Both the position numbers and the translations under genes were made by a program. Shown here piece after piece: positions 23,352-35,300 of a stretch of DNA of 64,000 bases. The DNA lies in NCBI RefSeq assembly GCF_032854445.1, contig NC_088296.1, positions 9,148,706 through 9,212,705 on the forward strand, written 5' to 3'. The notes beneath the pieces are model-generated. The model ran no database searches. It saw only the letters and a program-made list of their open reading frames with translations, and was not told the origin of the DNA. Each line of letters begins with the position of its first letter. Positions within the stretch are counted from its first letter, which is position 1. The stretch comes from Liolophura sinensis. Its lineage: Eukaryota > Mollusca > Polyplacophora > Chitonida > Chitonidae.

Positions 23352-26300
23352 GTAAGTTCTGTTTTTAAGTATCGATTATTTGTCCAGATCACGGCTACTA
23401 GTGTGAATATCTGCATGTTTGATTTATGTGACTGTGGCCGAGATAATATGCTCAGTTATATGCCCATCAGTGATTTGGGCCTAAGTGCCGCGGGTTCAAA
23501 CCCGGTCTCAGACACAGCTCTCAAACTTTGTTGGGCTTTTTTGTTAAGATGACGCTTGTAGGGTCTTTTTTCGCAGCGTAAAGCCAGTGTTTTTCACTAG
23601 TACGTTGTTAATATTTGCACAATATTCGCCAAAAGCCATTGGATTACCCTGAAATCTCCTGATGCCACCATATAAGCATTAAAAGGTATCAAATAACATT
23701 CAGATTAATCATTGTAAGCTATGAGAGCGTGGGATTCTCTACAGTTCCTTGTTTTGGCCACATACGGAGTAACCGTCTGTTGTGTCGTTGCATTCAATCC
23801 TATACACTGACAATTGTCCGTGCCACACCGTTAATCATGCGAAGACGCCGTACCAAACACAAGAAAACAAGCAAGATGATCGCGGGGGTTCTCACGCTTT
23901 GTGATTCGGATCCGGCATTACAAAGTCGTGTTGTTTCCTCGCTTCCTGGTCTCTAAGTTTATGCTTGAGGTTTAACGTCGTCTTTACGTGTAACAATTTT
24001 TCAGTGCACCACACATGCGGCTGTTTTCCTGAAATTATTGTTTGCACTGATTTTAAACACGTTCGTATGGAAGCCGGTTAAGTGCATCATCGCGTATCGT
24101 AGTGTGGCCCGACAATGTCATAACGCAATGGGACCATGGCGTGGAGGAGGATGGGACGATGAGGCAAATCGATAGCACACTGAACATCGCCACCTACCAC
24201 AGAAACATCGCTTCGTGCCTTAATGTCATCGATTCCTGTCGTCACACCATCGCTTTGTTCCGTCGTGTCATCGCTTTAGGCCATCGAACCATGGCTTCGT
24301 TTCCTAGCACCATCCCCACATAGCATCGCGTCGTCGCTTCGCACCTTCCGCGGATGCCGTGATGGTAGGAACGTAACGTAATGGCGTTAAAAAGCTTCCA
24401 TATGGTGGGGTTTGTTATGCGCTACAGCTCATGCATTACGTTTATATGGTGATAAATACTTTGACTGCTGGGCAAATACCCAACAAAAGAGGAACTACAC
24501 ATCAACAACAGAGGCGTGAGATTATGAGGGCGTGAAATTGGTCACGTATTCATCCATTTGTGCATATAGAGACCACATGACAGTCCGTTGACGGTGATTT
24601 CTTACATCGTGCAACCTATAAATCACCTGTAAACATCTTCCAAACAACAATACATTCAAGCTAGACGGGAACATAATAACCAAAGTGCTATGCCAACACC
24701 TTCTATTGTCTGAAATTGTCTAACGTTTTGCCACTCGTGCGAAAACCGTTCAGAAAAAAACGTACTCTTCCTCGTTTGAACAGAAGGGGATGTTTGTGGT
24801 TTTCTTTTGATGTTTACCAAGTGTGAAGCACAGAGATTTTTCATTTTTTTGTATGTATGTATGTATGTATGTATGTATGTATGTATGTATGTATGTATGT
24901 ATGTATGTATGTATGTATGTATGTATGTATGTATATAAGTATGTATGTATGTATGTATGTATGTATGTATGTATGTATGTATGTCATTAGCTATATTTGC
25001 ATAGTGTCCCGATTTTTGGTAAGGAGAAGGCCATTTGAAAATATAATATGTATGTATGGTGGACATTTGGAACCATCTCTTGGTATATATCGTCTTTGCG
25101 TAATTTAGTATTAAAATATGAAGGGTCTTATTCGGAGAAATATATTTGCGTTGAGATTTGGACGTTCCATCTGAAAAAATGTTTTAAGAATATGTATATT
25201 TATAATATATTCCTTGATATTGTCAGGATTCCGATTAAATGAATGTGCTTACTAGACATAAACGACAGATTTACATAAAAACTAATTTATTAGACATGTA
25301 TCACATCATAATATGTAACATTATTAGGTCAAGAACATTATTATGTTATTTTCTCTGTAAAGAAAAACGGAGTGAATATTGACGAATAACTTTGTCATGT
25401 GAAATTTACATCATTTTTATGCTGACTTCTTTAATTTCCCTTATTACCGTTCATTCGATCGACATCACAGAGGATACCATGAAATACAGTGTAAGAGTAA
25501 ACGTATTAGAGTACAACATTAGAGTAAAAATGCGCAAGTACTATACACAACAACGACATACCATTTACACCATTTTGCAAATACGATGTCAAGGGCACTG
25601 TTGTTTTCAATTTAAGCTCTGAACTTGGTGCCTTGACACAGCAGCTCTATATTGTCCTTGTGATTACCGATAAACATTAACGCGCATGCGTTGGTTTTAC
25701 ATCACTGCCACAGTTACCATCTATTGTACCGTGGTTCTTGACCAAGGCAAGGTCACTGTGATCACGGTAATGAGGCAGTAATGATGTAACTATGTTACAA
25801 CCTTTGTTTCCATTATTACTTGATATGTATGCAATTTGTTCCATCTAAAATATGCTTTGGTCGATAGTAACAGATAGTGGGATAATTCTATTGACGAATG
25901 GTACTTGTAGGTTCGCGTGCTCATTGTATAATATTCTTAATACTTTTATTTCATTTTAGCGTGAGGTTTGTTATGTATATCGAGCCCATGTCCATGTTAA
26001 ACTGCATAATGTGCGAGTCGATAGATGAATATTACATTGTCTGGAAAGTTGTTGGTGCTAGAGTGATTATCTGTCTACCTTATGGGGGGGGGGGGTAGAG
26101 TGAAGTTATCATACAGCTGACTAATAATATCACGGAATGGGCCGAAATCTTGCTAAACTGTGCCAGGTCCTTCTGTCATGCAAAACGCATGTACTCGGCA
26201 TTGAACGTGTTTTGACAAATACTTTGCCATATTTTGGACAGACTGACTGTATTCCTTATTCAATAACACTTATGCAATCTGTATTTCGAAAATCTATCAA

Positions 26301-29300
26301 AAGGAAAAGCTGTGTATCCTGCTGCTTTCAATTGTTTATACTCAAAAGATCGCACAATGCGTGGTTATAGGGAGTGGTCATTTCATGAAGGCGCTCAGCC
26401 TAATGGTCGCACGGCTGAATAGTGGGCGTTGCACGCGAGGTATTAAGTCCTAGCCTGTGCCATATACAGATCAAGGTTCAATAATACACGTGCCATGCTC
26501 GGGCGACTTCTGCTGTGGTGTACTGCGTAGTATTGCTTACATACACATGTCCTATGCGCCTGTATCGGGATTTATAGATATATTCTATAAATAGGTTATT
26601 TTATATATGTAAGAATTGCACAGGATGGTAGAGAGACGTGGCTCAGTGGTAAAGTGGGCAACTATTTTGAAGCAGATAGAGGCCACGTGTGCTTTTTGTT
26701 CTGTTTGATTATTACTTAGACGAAGAGCGAGATGTAATTACCAGGCAAAAATACGAAAGAAAAGCGCCAGGCGAAGAGTGCCATTTTTAACGCCCTGGAC
26801 CTCTCCTAATTTCCACAGGCACGTTTGCTTTTTTGTTTTGCTTCTTGGTACTTTTACCCCTCATTTTTTACTCTTTTACCCTCCATTTTGTGCCGAAATA
26901 ATCAGATGAAAGGACGAAAACGCGAATGAGGGCTACCAGCTTCAGTACAACTCTTACATGATGTAACTGACGCTTGTGCTTCGAATTTAGTCTTGGCCTT
27001 GGATCAATCCGAATTTTCTGAGTAGAACTTGCAGGTATTATTGTCACAAGACTGACCTCATGCTGCAGTAGTAGTCAGAATGCGCTCCTATTTAATTATT
27101 TTGTGAAGTTCCAAACAACTTTTAATAAGTCATAGTCATTCGGTCCTCGTCCGCAATAAGTTTTTTTCCTGGTAAGTCCATTTTCAACAATATTTTGACG
27201 AACAACATTCGTAGTCCGTCCACGCCTTTATATATACCTGCCATGCATTGTTTGTACACAAACTGCTTACGTCACACGCGTCATACACACTAAAACTTTT
27301 AAAGATTTTGCAAAGAGCGACTCCTGACTGGAACTGCAACATGCCATCAGGCTTATAACCGTAACTGCTTCAAGTTCTAGTCAGAAAATTCGGACTAGCC
27401 TTGAATAGGGAATTTTTTTTATATCATTTCTGTATCATTTTTTGTGCCAAGCTAATCTTGGGAAACGTTTGAACACCATTTCTCTTCAACACATTAGAAT
27501 GACAATAGTCGGTTGTTTGTTCAGACCACTAAGTTTTCCTCCACCCATAAAGCTTATGGGAGTCGAATGAGTGAACAGTTCTTGAGTGTTTAACGGGTAT
27601 CTACGGTATAGGAATTTATCGACAAAATTTTACATTAAAATATTGACCTTCCTAAAAAATCATGTAATGTAAATATTTCAGTTAACTAACGTCAGCAGTA
27701 CTGGATAACGGTATTTCCTTATATGTCTGCCAGTATTAAAATTCATTGATTAACACTTCCCCTGCCAGTAAGCGACGTCACCGTTTATTCATCCATGGGC
27801 CAGACTTGATATTGGTAACACCTGCGATGGCCAAACGTATTTGATACTAACATGTCTATAAGTTCAGTAGAAGTAAATTAAGACACGTTATCCTTACTAC
27901 AATGGTAGCTTTGTCACACATTTTGATAAAATGGAAAATCACTTTATAAAGCGTTGCGCAAATTACAAAAAAGCCAGAAAAAACGTCAACATACCGTAGA
28001 CTGTCAGTTAATAATATAATAAGACAAACATAAAAAGATGGTTTACATTGTTTAGGAAGCAAAGACAATTTAGCTGTCCACATCTTTTCGTGTACGCTAG
28101 TAAACAATCGTGTCTTTTCGTTACCTATAGGCCATAAGTCTGAAAACTACAATGTCAGAGCAAATGTCCATACAGAAAACCAGGTAGTTGAAAGATCCGA
28201 CAAGGATTAAGGACTGAACTATTCCGTAATAATCTTTACAGAGTGTGAATGTCCACTCTGAAGTTCGACAATCAAGAAGGAAAAAGAAACACTACTGTGA
28301 AGCTTATTTCAGACGAAATATTGTTTTTTTTTATTTTTATTTTTTTTTATTACAAATTTTTATAACCTAGTAAACTGCCTTTGAAACACTGATTACTTGA
28401 GTGGCTTTTCCTGACCCTGGTTGCGAACAGCAGGGTCACATAATGTTTAATAAAAGCAGTCTACTAAATTATTATGTATACATTAAAATGCACAGACATA
28501 ATTGTGTACAACCATAAATGCATGAACTGATTAGAACCTAAAGCAAATTGTTTTTCAGGGATACGTCATTCGTTGATGACACCACTATGCAATTGGACCA
28601 GGCAGGCATAATTCATGATTTTTTCAATGTTGACGCTAAATGCTTGAAATATTCTTTACAATACAGCGACAAAAAAACCCATAAATATATTGTGATTCCT
28701 GTTTTAGGAGTAACAACAACTCCGCTGTCTGTTGGGCTATTTGGTTCCTGCACTGAAGACTCACAATGCCCCGAGTCAGCAAGTTGTCGGTCGAGAGAAT
28801 GTAATGGACAGATATGCCTGTGTGATATTGGACATGTTCCAGATAACAACGAAATTGCTTGCGTGAATGGTATGCTTTCTTTAAAAACAACGAAAACACT
28901 AACATTAAATATTATACAAGATGTTGCACTAGTCGGGAAAAAGCATGTATTGAATTCGGATTTGTTTCAGATTCTTTTAATTTATTGATTTATTTGACTG
29001 GTGATTTACGTCGTACTTCAGACTATTTCACTTATACCACGGCAGCCAACATTATGGTGGGAGGAAACCGTGCAGAGCCCTGGGAAACCCACCACCATCC
29101 CCAGGTTGCTAGAAGACCTTCCCACGTATGGCCGAAGAGCAAACCAGCATGAGCTAGACTTGAATTAACAGCGACGGTATTGGTCACAGGCTTCTGGGTT
29201 ATTACGCTGCGCTAGCGCGTTTACCAACCGAGGCTTGGTGCATATAAATTAAGTACGTTTTAAGCAGTATTTGCGCTGGCTAAATGGCAGAAAACTATTT

Positions 29301-32300
29301 CGAGTGGAAAAAGTAAATACTGATGTGATGTTCACTGACATTTACTTGGTTCCAGCATGCGTATAATAGTGGAATCCGACGATTTAAAACAATTTACCTG
29401 GGTGGGAAATATTCTCGAATATTCTTCTTGTATTTTAGTGTGTCTTCTAAACACGTCGGTTTACTTTTTATATATATGCTTTTATTTTTACATCTTCTAT
29501 CTTTACGCTATTCCCCTGAAAAAAATCATTGCTACATTATCTTTATTTCGCAAAATTGTTCCACGTGGTTTCATTGCATACAGAACCAACGGAGTGGCTT
29601 TGTTTCATTATTCATTATTCTCCACATTATGAAGCAATTTATATTGCTTTCAAGGGAGTACGCTAGAAGTTCTCTCTCTGTAAAAAGCAGTCACATCAAA
29701 ATTCCCTATTTTGCACCTCAGAAAAACACCAGTGACATAGTCGGATAATTTTGCAGGTTTAAAGATTAACGACAGATTTCTTGTCAAAAATTCCGTGGTC
29801 CATATTGTAATTTTAATCTTAGTGATCACAAAAATTTTATTCACCCAATTATGAAAACATATTCAATCTATATATGCCACGCTTGCTTTAGGCATTACTT
29901 TTCTTTAACTTTGATGTGTTTGTGTGTGTGGTATTTGCAGTACACAATAAGCGACGTGTGTTTTTATTTCAGGGTAATTATAATAGTTTTTTGATGTTTT
30001 ATATAGCTTCATCTCTTGGACAACGCTGTGGAACTGCCATTGGCCTGTGTATCGGCATCAACGTTGAATGCAACGACACCACAGACGGTATCTGCGTTTG
30101 TCTGGAAAACACGGTACCGTCAGTATCAGGAGCGGACTGCGCTGTGAGGGGAGAAGGTCGTTTGGGAGACCAGTGTAGGAATGACTCAGAATGCTTCATA
30201 GAGCTATTCTGTAACTCCACTAACTCCACTTGTAACTGCAGAAGTGGTCAACGACCGGTTTCTCAGGATGAGAAACAGGCATACCTCAAATTGCCGTTCC
30301 AATGTCGTTTCGACACGTTTGATTTGAGTAAGCTATTATGTGTTTACCAGGCCAGTAATTGTGGATCATTTCAGCAGCAAATACTGTATAGCTTTAGTTT
30401 GTGTAGATACAAGTCTCTTCATTATTACCCTGAAATGCAAAAGAGACTTCCCATCCATTTATTCATTTTAGCCTGTGTTTTGCAGCCAAAATTTCACTCA
30501 TGTAAGACGGCGTCTCTCTCCATACCTCGATGAACAAGTTGAGGTAAAAAGAGGCATTTGTGGCATTAACACTTCTCCTACGTCTACTATTAAAATCAAT
30601 TCATTTCAATCGCTTTTCAATTCCATGTTGTCTTGAACTCCTATCAGTGTCAGAAACTAAGGTTCCTGTGGGCCTTTGTAAAGTGAAAGGTGATTAGGTC
30701 GTGAATCATGCATATTTATGAAGAAAAGTTCATGATTTTGAAAAGTTAATATCGCTCAGTAAATCAAGGTGGGTGATGCTGGACATGGCTAGCTTGATTA
30801 AAAAGAAATATATGTTTGGCTACTCAACCAAAATCTATACTTTTCCTTTGAACAACTTATATCAGTGCAAAAAATATGTTTACCTTTGCAACACATGTCA
30901 TCCAATCGTAAAGAGTCTATAAGGAAATCTAAAAGTGCTTTATTGTCTCTTATAACGGTCTCTTATAAGCCGTTAACGTGTATTAAATTTCAAAATCCTA
31001 TTAATCGTTTTCCGTTCTAGATTCCTGTCCAACAACAGAAGCACAAACAACTACAACAAACACTGCAGCAACACCAACAGAGGCACAGACTACCGTTACA
31101 CTAGCTCCAGCCAGTTTATTCACCCCGTGCTCTGACGACTCCCAGTGTCCATTGTCAGCTAGTTGTCGACAGAGAGAGTGTGATGAAAAAATTTGCCTGT
31201 GTGATATTGGACATGTTCCAGATAACAACGAAATTGCTTGCGTGAATGGTAAGCTTTCTTTAAAGAAAACAAGGACATTAGCAGTAAGTATTATACAAGA
31301 TGTTGCACTAGTCAGCAATAAGCAGGAATTAAAATCCATTTATTTTTAGAATCTAGAAATTGATTTTTTTATTTGACTGGTGCTTTACACCATGCTCAAG
31401 AACATTTCGCTTATACGACGGCGGCCAGCATTATGGTGGGAGGAAACCGGGCCGAGCCCTTTGAAACTTTACACTATTCGCAGGTTGATGCCAGACCTTA
31501 TCACGTGCGGCCGAAGAGCAAACCAGCATGAGTTGGACTTGAACTCACAGCCAGCGCATTGGTGAGAGGCTTCTGAGTCATTACTTCGCGCCAGAGCGCT
31601 AACCAACAGAGCCAAGGAGGCCCATGGATTCTTTTAACAAAGTACATGTATTAACATTTTTAGAAATCGTGGTCTATCGTAGACATCTCAGACCATATTG
31701 TGGCCATTTTTTCACTACGTAACTCTCACACGGAGAGCCAGATTGTTGCATTTAAAGTAGGTATATTTCAAGCAGTATTTGCATTGGCTAAATCGCAGAA
31801 ACCTATTTCGAGGACAAAAAAGAAATACCGATATGATGTCCACTGCCACTCACCTGGTTTCAGCAGACGTAGAATAGTGGATTCCCACGCTTTAAAACAA
31901 TTTACCTGGGTGGGAAATATTCTAGAAAACGTACTCAATATGCTTTCCACAGCAACAAAGTTTTTGTATTTTAGTCTCTCTTCTAAACTCGTCGGATTTA
32001 TTTTTATTTATACGTCTAATCATACCTTTAGTAGTCGCGCAATTGCCCTGAAAAAATCGTTGCTACGTTCTTTTTTTTTTGAAAAATTGTTCTACATGGT
32101 TTGTTTGCGCAAAAAGCCAACGGTATGGCTTTGTTTCTTCATTCATTATTATCCAAGATTTGAAGCAATTTACATTTCTTTCAAGAGAGTACGCTAGAAG
32201 TTCTCTCTCTGTAAAACCAGTCACATCAATTTCCTTACTCTACATACCAGGAACACACCAGTGACATAGTCGCATAATCTTAAAATGTTTGTAGTTTAAT

Positions 32301-35300
32301 GGAAGAGTTCTTGTGAAAAATTCACCGGTCCAGATTGTAAGTTTAATCCTAGTGATCAAAACATTTTTAAGGGACCTCCATGCCTCTGTTGGTTAGCGCG
32401 CTAGCACAACGTAATGACCGAGGAGTCTCTAACCAATGTGATCGCTATGAGTTCAAGTTCAGCTTATGCTGGCTTCCTCTCCGGCCGTAGGTGGGAAGGT
32501 CTGACAGCATCCTGCAGATGGTCGTGGGTTTCCCCCAGGTTTTGCCCGGTTTCCTCCTACCATAGTGCTGGCTGCAGTCGTATAACTAAAATATTCTTGA
32601 GCATAGCGTAAAACACCAATTAAATAAATAAATCAATCACCAAAACACTTTTATTCACCTATTAGTAAAAACATATTCAATCTATATATGCCACGCTTTG
32701 CTTTAGGCGTTTTTCTTTTACTTCGTTGTGTTTGTGTGTGTGGTATTTGCAGTACACAATAAGCGACGTGTGTTTTTCATTCAGGGTAATTATAATAGTT
32801 TTTTGATGTTTTGTAGCTTCATCTCTTGGACAACGCTGTGGAACTGCCATTGGTCTGTGTATCGGCATCAACGTTGAATGCAACGACACCACAGACGGTA
32901 TCTGCGTTTGTCTGGAAAACACGATACCGTCAGTATCAGGAGCGGACTGCGCTGTGAGGGGAGAAGGTCGTTTGGGAGACCAGTGTAGGAATGACTCAGA
33001 ATGCTTCATAGAGCTATTCTGTAACTCCACTAACTCCACTTGTGACTGCAGAAGTGGTCAACGACCGGTTTCTCAGGATGAGAAACAGGCATACCTCAAA
33101 TTGCCGTTCCAATGTCGGCCCGACAGGTTTGATTTGAGTAAGCTATTATGTGTTTACCAGGCCAGTAATTGTGGATCATTTCAGCAGCAAATACTGTAAA
33201 GCTTTAGTTTGTGTAGATACAAGTCTCTTCATTATTACCCTGAAATGCAAAAGAGACTTCCCATCCATTTATTTATTTCAGCCTGTGTTTTGCAGCCAAA
33301 ATTTCACTCATGTAAGACGGCGTCTCTCTCCATACCTCGATGAACAAGTTGAGGTAAAAAAAGGCATTTGTGGCGTTAGCACTTCTCCTACGTCTACTAT
33401 TAAAATCAATTCATTTCAAAATCTTTTCAATGCCATGTTGTCTTGAACTCCTATCAGTGTCAGAAACTAAGGTTCCTGTGGGCCTTTGTAAAGTGAAAGG
33501 TGATTAGGTCGTGAAATATGCATATTTATGCAGAAAAGTTCAGGGTTTTGAAAAGTTAATATCGCTCAGTAAATCAAGGTGGGTGATGCTGGACATGGCT
33601 AGCTTGATTAAAAAGAAATATATGTTTGGCTACTCAACCAAAATCTATACTTTTCCTTTGAACAACTTATATCAGTGCAAAAAAATATGTTTACCTTTGC
33701 AACACATGTCATCCAATCGTAAAGAGTCTAAAAGGAAATCTAAAAGTGCTTTATTGTCTCCTATAACGGTCTCTTATAAGCCGTTAACGTGTATTAAATT
33801 TCAAAATCCTATTAATCGTTTTCCGTTCTAGATTCCTGTCCAACAACAGAAGCACAAACAACTACGACAAACACTGCAGCAACACCAACAGAGGCACAGA
33901 CTACCGTTACACTAGCTCCAGCCAGTTTATTCACCCCGTGCTCTGACGACTCCCAGTGTCCATTGTCAGCTAGTTGTCGACAGAGAGAGTGTGATGAAAA
34001 AATTTGCCTGTGTGATATTGGACATGTTCCAGATAACAACGAAATCGCTTGCGTGAATGGTAAGCTTTCTTTAAAGAAAACAAGGACATTAGCAGTAAGT
34101 ATTATACAAGATGTTGCACTAGTCAGCAATAAGCAGGAATTGGAATCGATTTATTTTTAGAATCTTTAAATTGGTTTTTTTATTTGACTGGTGCTTTACG
34201 CCGTGCTCAAGAATATTTCGCTTTTACGACGGCGGCCAGCATTATGGTGGGAAGAAACCGGGCCGAGCCCTTTGAAACTTTACAGTATCCTCAGGTTGAT
34301 GCCAGACCTTATCACGTGCGGCCGGAGAGCAAACCAGCATGAGTTGGACTTGAACTCACAGCCAGCGCATTGGTGAGAGGCTTCTGAGTCATTACTTCGC
34401 GCCAGAGCGCAAACCAACAGAGCCAAGGGGGCCCATGGATTCTTTTAACAAAGTACATGTATTAACATTTTTAGAAATCGTGGTCTATCGTAGACATCTC
34501 AGACCATATTGTGGCCATTTTTCACTACGTAACTCTCACACGGAGAGCCAGATTGTTGCATTTAAAGTAGGTATATTTCAAGCAGTATTTGCATTGGCTA
34601 AATCGCAGAAACCTATTTCGAGGACAAAAAGAAAATACCGATGTTATGTTCACTGCCACTCACCTTGTTTCAGCAGACGTAGAATAGTGGATTCCCACGC
34701 TTTAAAACAATTTACCTGGGTGGGAAATATTCTAGAAAACGTACTCAATATGCTTTCCACAGCAATAAAGTTTTTGTATTTTAGTCTGTCTTCTAAACTC
34801 ATCGGATTTATTTTATTTATACGTCTAATCACATCTTTTGTAGTTGCGCAATTGCCCTGAAAAAATCGTTGCTACTTTCTTTTTTTTTTGAAAAATTGTT
34901 CTACATGGCTTGTTTGCACAAAAAGCCAACGGTATGGCTTTGTTCCTTCATTCATTTTTATCCAAGATTTGAAGCAATTTACATTTCTTTCAAGAGAGTA
35001 CGCTAGAAGTTCTCTCTCTGTAAAACAAGTCACATCAATTTTCCTTACTCTGCATACCAGGAACACACCAGTGACATAGTCGCATAATTTTAAAAGGGTT
35101 AAAGTTGAACGGAAGATTTCTTGTGAAAAATTCCCCGGTCCAGATTGTAAGTTTAATCCTAGTGATTAAAACATTTTTAGGGGACCTCCATGCCTCTGTT
35201 GGTTAACGCGCTAGCACAACGTAATGCCAGAGGAGTCTCTCACCAATGCGATCGCTATGAGTTCAAGTTCAGCTTATGCTGGCTTCCCCTCCGGCCGTAG

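Noticed and set aside
24656-25066. Open frames of (HTYI)n or (MYVC)n type
   Set aside because: Translations of the (GTAT)n microsatellite only.
26630-26690. tRNA-like GTGGCTCAGTGGTAAAGTGG in intron 1
   Set aside because: Only the A-box-like half is recognisable. It is too short to call a tRNA or to place in either SINE family.
34435-34860. 141-codon frame after exon A3, and similar frames in units 1, 2 and 4
   Set aside because: It lies in intron sequence between A and B exons, differs in openness between units (frames break in the other copies) and has no splice sites in phase.
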